From JAITWN01 sp964581365 (GTDB taxonomy: Bacteria > Pseudomonadota > Gammaproteobacteria > SZUA-140), in the NCBI GenBank assembly GCA_964581365.1, contig CAZOOF010000007.1, positions 1 through 52,425 of the forward strand: DNA of 52,425 nucleotides, in the 5' to 3' direction. Position numbers and translations under genes: made by a program. Below, in pieces: positions 7,473-16,745 of this stretch; position 1 is the first letter of the stretch; each line of letters opens with the position of its first letter. The notes under the pieces were generated by a model. The model had not been told where the DNA came from. It made no database searches and saw only the letters and a list, made by a program, of their open reading frames with translations.

Positions 7473-9716
7473 TCAGGCGAGCTCCAGACGCTCCACCCGG
7501 CGGAATCCCTGCGGCAGCTTGAGACCGCGCCGGCCCCGCTCCCCGGCGTAGTGCACGAGATCGCTGGCCTTGATCGTCACGTGACGCTGTCCGGCGATGA
7601 TCCTGATACCGCGGCCCTGGGGAACGACCACCGCGGCGACCATCCGCTCCGTACCGGCCTTGGCAGCCGGGATGCCGATCATGCGCACCCCCTTGCCGCG
7701 TGCCAGCAGCGGCAGGTCACGGGCCGGGAACACCAGCATGTGTCCCTCTCCGGTGACCGCGGCGATCGTCGCATCCTCCAGCCCTTCGACCGGCGCCGGC
7801 GGCAGCACCTCGGCGCCGGCGGGCACGTTGAGGACCGCCTTGCCGGCACGGTTGCGCGTATGAAGATCTCCCAGCCGCGCGATGAAGCCATAGCCGGCAT
7901 CGCTCGCGATCAGGTACATGGCCTCGTCCGGTCCCGCCATCAGACCGGTGAAGCGGGCTCCGTCCGGTGGATTGAGGCGGCCGGTCAGCGGCTCCCCCTG
8001 CCCTCTCGCGCCCGGCAAGGTATGGGCCGGCAGCGAATAGACACGCCCATGACTGTCGATGAAGTAAGCGGGCAGATTGCTGCGCGCCGCCACGGCGGCG
8101 AGATACTCGTCACCCGCCTTGTAGGACAGCGCCGCGCCATCGATCTCATGGCCCTTGGCGGCGCGCACCCAACCGTTCTTCGACAGAACGATGGTGACGG
8201 ATTCGGCCGGAAGCAGCGCATTTTCATCCAGCGCCTGCGCGGACTCGCGCTCGACCAGCGGAGATCGGCGCTCATCGCCGTACTTCTCGGCGTCGGCCTC
8301 CAGCTCGCTGCGGATCAGCTTCTTCAGGCGCGCGGGCGAACCCAGGGTCTTTTCCAGATCGGCGCGCTCGCTGTCTAGCTTCTTCTGTTCGTCACGGATG
8401 CGCACCTCTTCCAGCCTGGCCAGGTGCCGCAGACGCAGGTCGAGGACCGCGTCGGCCTGGATATCGGTGAGTCCGAAGCGCGCCATCAGCTCGGCCTTCG
8501 GATCGTCCTCTTCGCGGATGATGCGGATCACTTCATCGATGTTCAGATAGCAGATCAGCAACGCATCGAGGATATGCAGCCGGCGCTGCACGGCTTCCAG
8601 GCGATGGCGAAGCCGCCGGGTGACCACATCGGTGCGGAAGCCCAGCCACTCGTCGAGCAGCATCTTCAGGTTCTTGACCTGCGGCCGGCCATTGACGCCG
8701 ATCACGTTCAGGTTGACGCGGTAGCTGCGTTCCAGATCGGTGGTGGCGAACAGATGCGACATCAACGCATCGAAGTCGATCCGTGACGAGCGCGGCACGA
8801 TCACCAGGCGGGTCGGATTCTCGTGATCCGACTCATCGCGCAGATCCTCGATCATGGGCAGCTTCTTCGCCATCATCTGCTGGGCGATCTGCTCGAGGAT
8901 GCGCGCGCCGGAAACGTTGAACGGCAGCGCGGTGATCACGATGCCGTCACGGTCGCGCTCATAACGGGCACGCATGCGCACGGCTCCCGTGCCCGTCTCG
9001 TACATGCGCACGATTTCGGCGCGCGGGGTGATGATCTCGGCCTCGGTGGGGAAATCCGGACCGAGGATGTCCTCGCACAGGGTTTCGACCGACGCCGCCG
9101 GATCGTCCAACAGCCGCAGGCACGCGCGCACCACTTCGCGCAGATTGTGCGGCGGGATGTCGGTCGCCATGCCGACCGCAATGCCCGTCGCGCCGTTGAG
9201 CAACACATGGGGCAGGCGCGCCGGCATGACCGCCGGCTCTTCCAGCGTGCCGTCGAAATTCGGGACCCAGTCGACCGTTCCCTGCTCCAGCTCGGACAGC
9301 AGCAGTTCGGCATACCGCGACAGCCTGGCCTCGGTATAACGCATGGCGGCGAAGGACTTGGGATCGTCGGGCGCGCCCCAGTTCCCCTGGCCGTCGATCA
9401 GCGGATAGCGGTAGCTGAACGGCTGCGCCATGTGCACCATGGCCTCGTAACAGGCCGAGTCGCCGTGGGGATGGAATTTGCCGATCACGTCACCGACGGT
9501 GCGCGCCGACTTCTTGAACTTGGCGGTCGCCGACAGACTCAGCTCGGACATCGCATAGATGATGCGACGCTGCACCGGCTTCAGACCGTCGCCGACGTGA
9601 GGCAGGGCGCGGTCGAGAATCACGTACATCGAGTAGTCGAGATAGGCTTTCTCAGTGAATGCCTTCAGCGGGCGCCGCTCCACGCCCTCGAAGCTCATTT
9701 CCATCGTCGTGCTCAT
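7473..9716 (-). CDS. parC: DNA topoisomerase IV subunit A
   Basis: ParC is the DNA-cleaving subunit of topoisomerase IV, which unlinks replicated chromosomes. The 747-residue length matches ParC rather than the longer GyrA. The catalytic tyrosine is Tyr127 in AAMRYTEARLS. The quinolone-resistance region reads GKFHPHGDSACYEAM with Ser87 and Glu91, equivalent to Escherichia coli Ser80 and Glu84, so it carries the quinolone-sensitive residues. The C-terminal half holds the beta-pinwheel repeats. It starts 22 bases after parE, which is an operon-like spacing. The ATG at 9716 lacks a strong ribosome-binding site; in-frame ATGs at codons 5 and 7 are alternatives. Confidence 0.97.
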   Translation of the reverse strand: MSTTMEMSFEGVERRPLKAFTEKAYLDYSMYVILDRALPHVGDGLKPVQRRIIYAMSELSLSATAKFKKSARTVGDVIGKFHPHGDSACYEAMVHMAQPFSYRYPLIDGQGNWGAPDDPKSFAAMRYTEARLSRYAELLLSELEQGTVDWVPNFDGTLEEPAVMPARLPHVLLNGATGIAVGMATDIPPHNLREVVRACLRLLDDPAASVETLCEDILGPDFPTEAEIITPRAEIVRMYETGTGAVRMRARYERDRDGIVITALPFNVSGARILEQIAQQMMAKKLPMIEDLRDESDHENPTRLVIVPRSSRIDFDALMSHLFATTDLERSYRVNLNVIGVNGRPQVKNLKMLLDEWLGFRTDVVTRRLRHRLEAVQRRLHILDALLICYLNIDEVIRIIREEDDPKAELMARFGLTDIQADAVLDLRLRHLARLEEVRIRDEQKKLDSERADLEKTLGSPARLKKLIRSELEADAEKYGDERRSPLVERESAQALDENALLPAESVTIVLSKNGWVRAAKGHEIDGAALSYKAGDEYLAAVAARSNLPAYFIDSHGRVYSLPAHTLPGARGQGEPLTGRLNPPDGARFTGLMAGPDEAMYLIASDAGYGFIARLGDLHTRNRAGKAVLNVPAGAEVLPPAPVEGLEDATIAAVTGEGHMLVFPARDLPLLARGKGVRMIGIPAAKAGTERMVAAVVVPQGRGIRIIAGQRHVTIKASDLVHYAGERGRRGLKLPQGFRRVERLELA

Positions 9717-9738
9717 GGGATTCGGTCCGTATCGTGGT

Positions 9739-11634
9739 TCAGATCACCGGCTCGGCGAGATCGCCCTTGGTTTCCAGCCAGGTGCGCCGGTCGGCTGCGC
9801 GCCGTTTCGCCAGCAACATGTCCATGATCGCTTCGGTATCGTCGCCATCTTCGATGGTGAGCTGAATCAGACGCCGGGTGTCGGGAGCGATCGTGGTTTC
9901 GCGCAGCTGCAGCGGGTTCATCTCTCCCAGCCCCTTGAAGCGCTGCACATTGACCTTGCCCTTGCGGTTCTCGGCCTCGATGCGCTCGAGCACGCCGCGC
10001 TTCTCGTCTTCGTCGAGGGCGTAGTAGACGTCCTTGCCGATGTCTATGCGATACAGCGGCGGCATGGCTACGTACACGTGACCCGCTTCCACCAACGGCC
10101 GAAAATGGCGGATGAACAGCGCGCACAGCAGCGTGGCGATGTGGGCGCCATCGGAGTCGGCATCGGCGAGGATGGCGATCTTGCCGTAACGCAGCGAAGA
10201 AAGATCGTTCGAACCGGGATCGACGCCAATGGCGACAGAAATGTCATGGACTTCCTGGGAGCCGAGCACCTCGGAGGGCGAAACCTCCCAGGTATTGAGG
10301 ATCTTGCCGCGCAGCGGCATGACCGCCTGGAACTGACGGTCGCGCGCCTGCTTGGCCGAACCGCCGGCGGAGTCACCTTCGACCAGGAACAGCTCGGTGA
10401 GACGCGGATCCTGCAGCGTGCAATCGGCGAGCTTCCCGGGCAGCGCCGGTCCGCGCGTCACCTGCTTGCGCACCACCTTCCGCGCCGCGCGCATGCGCTG
10501 CTCGGCATTGCTGATGGCGAGCTGAGCGATCTTCTCACCGGTTTCCACATGCTGGTTGAGCCACAGCTCGAAGCTGTCCTTGACCACGCCGGACACGAAG
10601 GCCGCGGTCTCGCGCGAGGACAGGCGCTCTTTGGTCTGGCCGGCGAACTGCGGCTCCTGGATCTTCACCGAAAGCACATAGCTGCACCGATCCCAGACAT
10701 CCTCGGGCGCCAGCTTCACCCCGCGCGGCAGCAGATTGCGCAGCTCACAGAAATCGCGCACCGCCTCGGTCAGTCCGGTGCGCAGGCCGTTGACGTGCGT
10801 CCCGCCCTGCACCGTCGGCACCAGATTGACGTAGCTCTCGGCCACCGGCTCTCCGCCATCCGGCAGCCAGGCCAGGGCCCAGTCCACCGCCTCGGTCTGG
10901 GCCTCCATCGAGCCGGTGAACGGACGCTCGGGCAGTGTATCCACTCCCGCCAGGGTGCCCTGCAGATAGTCGCCGAGGCCGCCTTCGTAATGCCACTCCT
11001 CGGTCTCACCGCTGTGCTCATCGCGGAAGCGCACGCGCAGTCCCGGCGCCAGCACCGCCTTGGCGCGGAGCAGGTGCTTCAGCCGTGTCACCGAAAAACG
11101 ATCGGAGTCGAAGAACTTCGGATCCGGCCAGAAGCGCAGGCGCGTCCCGGTATTGCGGACCCCGACCTTGCCAACGGCTTCGAGCGGCGAAGCCGCCGCG
11201 CCATCGGCGAAAACCATCAGATATTCGGTGCCATCGCGGCGGATACGCACCTCGAGGCGGCGGGAAAGGGCGTTCACCACCGAGACGCCGACCCCGTGGA
11301 GGCCGCCGGAATAACGGTAGTTCTTGTGGGAGAACTTGCCGCCCGCATGCAGGCGGGTGAGGATCACCTCGACGCCGGGCACCTTTTCCTCGGGATGCAG
11401 GTCGACCGGCATGCCGCGCCCGTCATCCTCGACCTCCAGAGAGCCGTCGGCGTACAGCGTCACATCGATAGTGCTCGCGTGCCCGGCCAGCACCTCATCG
11501 ACACTGTTGTCGATGACCTCCTGGGCCAGATGGTTGGGGCGGGTGGTGTCAGTGTACATGCCGGGACGCTTGCGCACCGGCTCGAGCCCGGTCAGGATTT
11601 CGATTGCCGCGGCGTTGTACTCTTTACTGCTCAT
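9739..11634 (-). CDS. parE: DNA topoisomerase IV subunit B
   Basis: ParE is the ATPase subunit of topoisomerase IV. The 631 residues match the length of Escherichia coli ParE (630) and exclude the longer GyrB of gammaproteobacteria. The GHKL ATPase motifs are visible: EVIDNSVDE near residue 40, DDGRGMPV near 70 and SGGLHGVGVSVVN near 110. The TOPRIM motif EGDSAGG lies at 419-425, followed by the metal-binding DADSDG segment. It is the first gene of parE-parC. A GAGGAG element lies about 11 bases before the ATG. The gap to the divergent xseB is 125 bases. Confidence 0.97.
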   Translation of the reverse strand: MSSKEYNAAAIEILTGLEPVRKRPGMYTDTTRPNHLAQEVIDNSVDEVLAGHASTIDVTLYADGSLEVEDDGRGMPVDLHPEEKVPGVEVILTRLHAGGKFSHKNYRYSGGLHGVGVSVVNALSRRLEVRIRRDGTEYLMVFADGAAASPLEAVGKVGVRNTGTRLRFWPDPKFFDSDRFSVTRLKHLLRAKAVLAPGLRVRFRDEHSGETEEWHYEGGLGDYLQGTLAGVDTLPERPFTGSMEAQTEAVDWALAWLPDGGEPVAESYVNLVPTVQGGTHVNGLRTGLTEAVRDFCELRNLLPRGVKLAPEDVWDRCSYVLSVKIQEPQFAGQTKERLSSRETAAFVSGVVKDSFELWLNQHVETGEKIAQLAISNAEQRMRAARKVVRKQVTRGPALPGKLADCTLQDPRLTELFLVEGDSAGGSAKQARDRQFQAVMPLRGKILNTWEVSPSEVLGSQEVHDISVAIGVDPGSNDLSSLRYGKIAILADADSDGAHIATLLCALFIRHFRPLVEAGHVYVAMPPLYRIDIGKDVYYALDEDEKRGVLERIEAENRKGKVNVQRFKGLGEMNPLQLRETTIAPDTRRLIQLTIEDGDDTEAIMDMLLAKRRAADRRTWLETKGDLAEPVI

Positions 11635-11685
11635 CGATGCAGCTGCTCCTCATGCCAAAGCCGACCGAGTCTACCACGATTGGTA

Positions 11686-11691
11686 TATAAT
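11686..11691 (+). promoter_or_regulatory. Candidate promoter of xseB-ispA-dxs, -10 box
   Basis: A perfect TATAAT lies at 11686-11691 in the parE-xseB divergent gap, 68 bases before xseB. The hexamer 17 bases upstream is GACCGA, a poor -35, so activity may need an activator or may depend on the -10 region alone. Confidence 0.45.
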
Positions 11692-11759
11692 GGGCCTCCC
11701 GGAAGCGCCGCCACGCCGGCGTCCGAACGAATCCAGTTCCCGCAGCAGGCATCAGCGAG

Positions 11760-12023
11760 ATGGCGAAAAGCCCCGGACCAGAATCAGACGAAACACCGCC
11801 CGATTTCGAGCGTTCCCTGAAGGAACTGGAGGACATCGTGGCGCGCATGGAGAAGGGCGACCTCTCGCTGGAGGACTCGCTGCGTGAGTTCGAGCGCGGC
11901 ATCGCCCTGACCCGCATTTGCCAGCAGGCCCTGCAGGCTGCGGAGCAGCGCGTGCAGATCCTGACCGAAGAGAATGGCCGATCCGAACTGCGTCCCTTCA
12001 GCGACGACGAATCCGAAGACTGA
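11760..12023 (+). CDS. xseB: Exodeoxyribonuclease VII small subunit
   Basis: XseB is the small subunit that coats the XseA catalytic subunit of exonuclease VII, a single-strand exonuclease. The protein has 87 residues with the family core: FERSLKELEDIVARME, then LEDSLREFERGIALTR and QALQAAEQRV. It is mostly helical and has acidic tails. Position directly before ispA and dxs is conserved in many gammaproteobacteria. The gap to ispA is a single base, so translation is probably coupled. No xseA is in the window. Confidence 0.94.
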   Translation: MAKSPGPESDETPPDFERSLKELEDIVARMEKGDLSLEDSLREFERGIALTRICQQALQAAEQRVQILTEENGRSELRPFSDDESED

Positions 12024-12024
12024 C

Positions 12025-12918
12025 ATGGATCCCGTCCTTGCGGATTTTGCGGCGCGTTCGTGCGCCCGGGTGGAGCATGCGCTAGACCGCTGGCTGCCGC
12101 CCGGGGATACATCTCCCGTCGAGCTGCATCGGGCCATGCGTTACGCCACCGTCGCCGGCGGCAAGTACGTGCGCCCCTTGCTGGTGTACGCCTCGGGCGA
12201 AGTATTCGGCGCCGACCCGGCGACGCTCGACGGCCCCGCATGCGCGGTGGAGATGATCCACGCCTACTCCCTGATCCATGACGATCTGCCGGCGATGGAC
12301 AACGATGCCCTTCGTCGCGGCAAGCCGAGCTGTCACATCGCCTTCGGAGAGGCGATGGCGATTCTCGCCGGCGATGCCCTGCAGGCTCTCGCTTTCCACC
12401 TGCTGGCGGCCGATCCTGCGATAACCGCCGATCCGGCTCTGCGCCTGCGCATGATCGACACCCTGGCTGTCGCCTCCAGTTCGCTGGGCATGGCCGGCGG
12501 ACAGGCGATCGACCTGGCCGCGGTGGGCCACAGCCTCACGCTGGAGGACCTGGAGGACATGCACCTGCGCAAGACCGGCGCCCTGATCAGCGCCAGCGTC
12601 AGTCTGGGCGCCCTGGCCGCCGGCGCCGGGAGCGATGCGCTGAGGCATCTGCATGCCTATGCCCGCTGCATCGGCCTCGCCTTCCAGATCCGCGACGACA
12701 TCCTCGACGTAGAGGGCGAAACCGCGGTGATCGGCAAAACCTCCGGCTCCGATATCATGGCCGGCAAGCCCACCTACTGCAGCCTGCTCGGCGTCGATGG
12801 CGCCCGCGCCCGCGCCCGGAGCCTGCACGAAGAGGCGATCACCCATCTCGAGCCGTTCGGGGCCGATGCCCGTCTGCTGCGCGAAATCGCCGCCTATATC
12901 GTCAATCGCATCCGCTGA
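12025..12918 (+). CDS. ispA: Farnesyl diphosphate synthase ((2E,6E)-FPP synthase)
   Basis: IspA condenses DMAPP and GPP with IPP to make farnesyl diphosphate, the precursor of quinones and undecaprenyl phosphate. The ATG at 12025 lies one base after the xseB stop and gives 298 residues; a longer frame from 11974 overlaps xseB and is less likely. Both aspartate-rich motifs are present, DDLPAMD in the first half and DDILD in the second. The bulky residues expected before the first motif in short-chain synthases (HAYSLIHDD) support farnesyl length. It sits upstream of dxs, which feeds the same pathway. Confidence 0.95.
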   Translation: MDPVLADFAARSCARVEHALDRWLPPGDTSPVELHRAMRYATVAGGKYVRPLLVYASGEVFGADPATLDGPACAVEMIHAYSLIHDDLPAMDNDALRRGKPSCHIAFGEAMAILAGDALQALAFHLLAADPAITADPALRLRMIDTLAVASSSLGMAGGQAIDLAAVGHSLTLEDLEDMHLRKTGALISASVSLGALAAGAGSDALRHLHAYARCIGLAFQIRDDILDVEGETAVIGKTSGSDIMAGKPTYCSLLGVDGARARARSLHEEAITHLEPFGADARLLREIAAYIVNRIR

Positions 12919-12995
12919 ACGGCGGGCCGAAACTTGCAACGCCCGGCCAAACGCCGCATGATTTCCAGTTTCCGATAGAGTCCCGCCCCGCCGCC

Positions 12996-14879
12996 ATGGA
13001 AGAATCCCGACGCTACCCCCTGCTGCACCAGATCGACAGTCCGGACGATCTGCGCAGGCTGCCAGCGGAGCGGCTGCGCGAGGTGGCCGACGAACTTCGG
13101 GCCTTCATCATCGAATCCGTCTCCCGTACCGGCGGGCACCTGTCCGCCAGCCTGGGCACGGTCGAGCTCACGGTCGCCCTGCACTATGTCTTCGCCACCC
13201 CGCACGACCACTTGGTGTGGGACGTCGGCCATCAGTCTTACGGGCACAAGATCCTGACCGGGCGCCGCGACGCCATGCCGACCCTGCGCCGCCGCGGCGG
13301 GCTCGCCGGCTTCCTCAAGCGGGAAGAGAGCCCCTATGACGTGTTCGGCGCCGGGCATTCCAGCACCTCGATCAGCGCGGCCCTGGGTCTGGCCCTGGCC
13401 GCCCAGCACCGCGGCGAACAGCGCAAATCGATCGCCGTGATCGGGGACGGCGCGATGACCGCGGGCATGGCCTTCGAAGCGCTGAACCATGCCGGCAACA
13501 CCGAGGCCGATCTGCTGGTGGTGCTCAACGACAACGAGATGTCGATTTCCCGCAACGTGGGCGGCATGTCGAACTATCTCGCCCGCCTGCTCTCCAGCCG
13601 CTTCTACGCCTCGATGCGCGAAAGCGGCAAACGCATGCTGAGGGCCGTACCGCCCATGCGCGAACTGGCGCGGCGCGCGGAGGAACACGTCAAGGGCATG
13701 GTGATCCCCGGCACGCTGTTCGAGGAGCTGGGCTTCAACTATATCGGGCCCATCGACGGCCACGATCTCGACACCCTGGTGGCGACGCTGCGCAACCTGC
13801 AGTCCCTGCGCGGGCCGCAGTTTCTTCATGTGGTCACCCGCAAGGGCAAGGGCTACCATCCGGCCGAGGAGAATCCCTGCGCCTACCATGGCGTGGGAAC
13901 CTTCGACCCGGCGGCGGGGATGCGCCCGGGCTCGCCGGGCGGCCGGCCGAGCTATTCGCAGGTGTTCGGCGACTGGCTGTGCGACATGGCCGCAGCCGAT
14001 CCGTCACTGGTCGCCATCACCCCGGCAATGTGCGAAGGCTCCGGCATGGTGGAATTCGCGCGCCGTTACCCGGACCGATTCTATGACGTCGGCATCGCCG
14101 AGCAGCACGCGGTCACCCTGGCCGGCGGCCTCGCCTGCGGCGGTCTGCGTCCCGTCGTCGCGATCTACTCGACCTTCCTGCAGCGCGGCTACGACCAGCT
14201 CATCCACGACGTGGCGCTGCAGAACCTGCCGGTGCTGTTCGCCATCGATCGCGCCGGCCTGACCGGCCCCGACGGCCCCACTCACGCCGGCAGCTTCGAT
14301 CTCAGTTTGCTCATCATGGCGCCCGCCGACGAGAACGAGTGCTATCGCATGCTCACCACCGGCCTGCAGCATGACGGTCCGAGCGCGGTACGCTATCCGC
14401 GAGGGACCGGGCCGGGCTGCGCCATCGAGCGCGGCGCCGAAGCCCTGCCCATCGGGCGCGCCGAGATCCGCCGCCAGGGACACAGGATTGCCATCCTGGC
14501 CTTCGGCAGCATGGTCACACCGGCGCTCAGCGCCGGGGAGCAACTGGGCGCCACGGTCGTCAACATGCGCTTCGTCAAACCCCTCGACGAGCAGGTCATC
14601 CTCGAACAGGCGGTGGCCAACGAACTCCTAGTGACGATCGAGGAGAACGCGGTGATGGGCGGCACCGGCAGCGCCGTCAACGAATGCCTTGCCGCTCACG
14701 GTCTGACGGTTCCGGTGCTCAACCTCGGCCTGCCCGATGACTTCGGAGAGCATGGCGCGCGTGAAGAGCTCCTCGCCCTTTGCGGCCTGGATGCCGCGGG
14801 CATCGTCGCCGCCATCGAAAACGCACTCGAAGAGCGCGCTTCTTGCCAAATGCCTGCTCGTGGCGTAACTTCCCACTAA
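12996..14879 (+). CDS. dxs: 1-deoxy-D-xylulose-5-phosphate synthase
   Basis: Dxs is the thiamine diphosphate-dependent first enzyme of the MEP isoprenoid pathway, joining pyruvate and glyceraldehyde 3-phosphate. The 627 residues fit the family. The ThDP/Mg motif runs from Gly150-Asp151-Gly152 to Asn178-Asp179-Asn180. The catalytic glutamate is Glu369 in GIAEQHAVTLAGG, and a transketolase C-terminal domain follows. It is 77 bases after ispA and presumably in the same operon. No clear ribosome-binding site precedes the ATG at 12996, but the N-terminus (the YPLLHQIDSPDDLRRL region) aligns well with the family. Confidence 0.97.
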   Translation: MEESRRYPLLHQIDSPDDLRRLPAERLREVADELRAFIIESVSRTGGHLSASLGTVELTVALHYVFATPHDHLVWDVGHQSYGHKILTGRRDAMPTLRRRGGLAGFLKREESPYDVFGAGHSSTSISAALGLALAAQHRGEQRKSIAVIGDGAMTAGMAFEALNHAGNTEADLLVVLNDNEMSISRNVGGMSNYLARLLSSRFYASMRESGKRMLRAVPPMRELARRAEEHVKGMVIPGTLFEELGFNYIGPIDGHDLDTLVATLRNLQSLRGPQFLHVVTRKGKGYHPAEENPCAYHGVGTFDPAAGMRPGSPGGRPSYSQVFGDWLCDMAAADPSLVAITPAMCEGSGMVEFARRYPDRFYDVGIAEQHAVTLAGGLACGGLRPVVAIYSTFLQRGYDQLIHDVALQNLPVLFAIDRAGLTGPDGPTHAGSFDLSLLIMAPADENECYRMLTTGLQHDGPSAVRYPRGTGPGCAIERGAEALPIGRAEIRRQGHRIAILAFGSMVTPALSAGEQLGATVVNMRFVKPLDEQVILEQAVANELLVTIEENAVMGGTGSAVNECLAAHGLTVPVLNLGLPDDFGEHGAREELLALCGLDAAGIVAAIENALEERASCQMPARGVTSH

Positions 14880-14896
14880 ATCACTCAACTTTTACC

Positions 14897-15277
14897 ATGC
14901 AGGCACGCTATCGTCTCACCGTATTCGCCGAATTCGCCGCTGCGCACACACTGCGCGACTATCCGGGTGACTGCAGCCGCCTGCACGGACACAACTGGAA
15001 AGCGGAAGTAGAGGTCGAAGCCACTGAGCTCGACCAATATGGCATGGGGATCGACTTCAAGGTCATCAGGCAGGCTGCGCGCACCCTGGCTGAGCAGCTG
15101 GATCACCGCAACCTGAACGACATCGCTCCCTTCGACCGCATAAACCCGACGGCGGAGAACATCGCGGCTTGGTTCTATCGCGGACTGTCCGAAATGCTCA
15201 ACACGGCAACCGTGCGCGTGACTGCCGTGACCATCTGGGAAACGGACCGTGCCCGCGTAAAGTACAGCGAGGTTTAA
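14897..15277 (+). CDS. queD: 6-carboxy-5,6,7,8-tetrahydropterin synthase (QueD)
   Basis: QueD converts 7,8-dihydroneopterin triphosphate to 6-carboxy-tetrahydropterin, the second step to preQ0 and queuosine. The ATG at 14897 gives 126 residues. Zinc ligands are in the AAHTL and HGHNW segments. The catalytic cysteine stands four residues before HGH (CSRLHGH), the arrangement of QueD; the folate-salvage PTPS-III type has a glutamate there instead. It starts 17 bases after dxs and has no obvious ribosome-binding site. It is followed within 5 bases by folE2, which makes its substrate. Confidence 0.9.
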   Translation: MQARYRLTVFAEFAAAHTLRDYPGDCSRLHGHNWKAEVEVEATELDQYGMGIDFKVIRQAARTLAEQLDHRNLNDIAPFDRINPTAENIAAWFYRGLSEMLNTATVRVTAVTIWETDRARVKYSEV

Positions 15278-15282
15278 GACCG

Positions 15283-16077
15283 ATGACCACCAGCAAGACC
15301 ACAGCCATCGCCGACGTTCAGAGCTCGGTCGACACCCGTGAGCTGCCCATAGATCAGGTCGGCATCAAGCACATCCGCCACCCGGTCCGGGTCCGGGATC
15401 GCAGCGGCAATGACCAGCACACGGTCGCCACCTTCAATATGTACGTGGACCTGCCCCACAACTTCAAGGGCACCCACATGTCGCGCTTCGTCGAGCTGCT
15501 GAACTCGCACGAACGCGAGATCACGGTATCCTCGTTCAAGGACATCCTGCATCGGATGCGGGAAGTGCTGGGCGCCTCCTCGGCCCACCTAGAGATGTGT
15601 TTCCCGTGGTTCGTCAGCAAGGCGGCGCCGGTTTCGGGCGTGCGCAGCATGCTCGACTATGAAGTCACCCTGCTCGGCGAAGCCACCGCTTCGGACACGC
15701 ACATCACCGTCAAGGTGGTGGTACCGGTCACCAGTCTGTGTCCCTGCTCCAAGGAAATCTCCGCCTACGGAGCGCACAACCAGCGTTCCCACGTCACCGT
15801 GACCGCGCGCACCCGCGGCTTCGTCTGGATCGAGGACCTGATCGACCTGGTCGAGGAAGAGGCCTCGTGCGAGATCTACGGCCTGCTCAAGCGGCCCGAC
15901 GAGAAGTACGTCACCGAGAAAGCCTACGACAATCCCAAGTTCGTCGAAGACATGGTCCGCGACGTGGCCGCCCGCCTGAATGCCGATGATCGCATCGATG
16001 CCTATGTGATCGAATCCGAGAACTTCGAGTCGATCCACAACCACTCGGCGTACGCCCTGATCCGGAAGAACATGTAA
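15283..16077 (+). CDS. folE2: GTP cyclohydrolase I, type IB (FolE2)
   Basis: FolE2 opens GTP to give 7,8-dihydroneopterin triphosphate for folate and queuosine synthesis. It belongs to the COG1469 family and is unrelated in sequence to FolE; its metal need is more flexible. The ATG at 15283, with GAGG upstream, gives 264 residues. Family signatures are KGTHMSRFVE near residue 62 and the active-site cysteine region SLCPCSKEIS, Cys153 and Cys155. The IHNHSAYA segment near the end is also typical. It starts 5 bases after queD, so product and user are made together. The gene often responds to zinc limitation, but no Zur-like operator is visible here. Confidence 0.93.
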   Translation: MTTSKTTAIADVQSSVDTRELPIDQVGIKHIRHPVRVRDRSGNDQHTVATFNMYVDLPHNFKGTHMSRFVELLNSHEREITVSSFKDILHRMREVLGASSAHLEMCFPWFVSKAAPVSGVRSMLDYEVTLLGEATASDTHITVKVVVPVTSLCPCSKEISAYGAHNQRSHVTVTARTRGFVWIEDLIDLVEEEASCEIYGLLKRPDEKYVTEKAYDNPKFVEDMVRDVAARLNADDRIDAYVIESENFESIHNHSAYALIRKNM

Positions 16078-16084
16078 ACCGGAA

Positions 16085-16110
16085 GCGTCCCCGGCGAGGC
16101 TGGGGGACGC
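16085..16110 (+). terminator. Hairpin after folE2, possible terminator
   Basis: GCGTCCCC at 16085-16092 pairs with GGGGACGC at 16103-16110 across a 10-base loop, 7 bases after the folE2 stop. No T-tract follows, so it may be a Rho-assisted or mRNA-stabilising hairpin. The rest of the 155-base gap to pgpA shows nothing recognisable. Confidence 0.4.
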
Positions 16111-16232
16111 ATGGCAGCCAACCGTTCCTCGCAGTTTTCCGCCGCCCGCTGGTGGGCACGCTCACGCAAAACCGAGAAACCGGCCACAAGCCATTGATTT
16201 CCGGCACCGCAATTTTTGAACCTGAAGACGTT

Positions 16233-16745
16233 TCAGAGGATCAGCCAGGCCGCCGCCTGCAGGCAGACCAGCGCCCACAGGCCAGCGAGCAGGTCGTCGA
16301 GCATGATGCCGAAGCCACCGTGGACACGGCGATCGGCCCAGGAGATGGGCCAGGGCTTCCAGATATCGAACAGGCGGAAGGCGAGGAAACCAGCCAGTAT
16401 CCATTCCCAGCCCTGGGGTGCTGCGGTCATCGCCACCAGAAAGCCGAGGACTTCGTCGATGACGATGGCGCCGTGATCATGCGCGCCGAGCGCCCTGGAG
16501 GTACGCCCCGCGACCCAGGCGCCGGCGAAGAACAGCACGAAGAGCACGCCCAGATAGAAGGGGAGCGGCAGGCCCTGCAACAGAAGCCAGAGCGGGATCC
16601 CAAGCAGAGTGCCGATAGTGCCGGGCGCCACCGGCGCCAAGCCCGCCCCGCACCCCAGCGACAGGAAATGCGCCGGATCGCGCAACATGCGCGCGGGCAC
16701 TCGCGCGACCTTGCGCGCCGGATCAGTATCGTCGGCCGCCGTCAC
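16233..16745 (-). CDS. pgpA: Phosphatidylglycerophosphatase A
   Basis: PgpA removes phosphate from phosphatidylglycerol phosphate in the inner membrane. The 170-residue protein has about four hydrophobic segments. It shows the PgpA-type N-terminal region GLAPVAPGTIGTLLG, the DHGAIVIDEVLGF segment and the RLFDIWKPWPI block. The start is GTG at 16745, whose bases overlap the thiL stop as GTGA, which implies coupled translation. It is the last gene of the nrdR-rib-nusB-thiL-pgpA series, the same order as in many gammaproteobacteria. The gene ends facing folE2. Confidence 0.93.
   Translation of the reverse strand: MTAADDTDPARKVARVPARMLRDPAHFLSLGCGAGLAPVAPGTIGTLLGIPLWLLLQGLPLPFYLGVLFVLFFAGAWVAGRTSRALGAHDHGAIVIDEVLGFLVAMTAAPQGWEWILAGFLAFRLFDIWKPWPISWADRRVHGGFGIMLDDLLAGLWALVCLQAAAWLIL

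Noticed and set aside
9655..11820. A 721-codon plus-strand open frame opposite parE and parC
   Set aside because: It is fully antisense to two well-identified genes, has no recognisable domain and reflects the high third-position GC that keeps antisense frames open.
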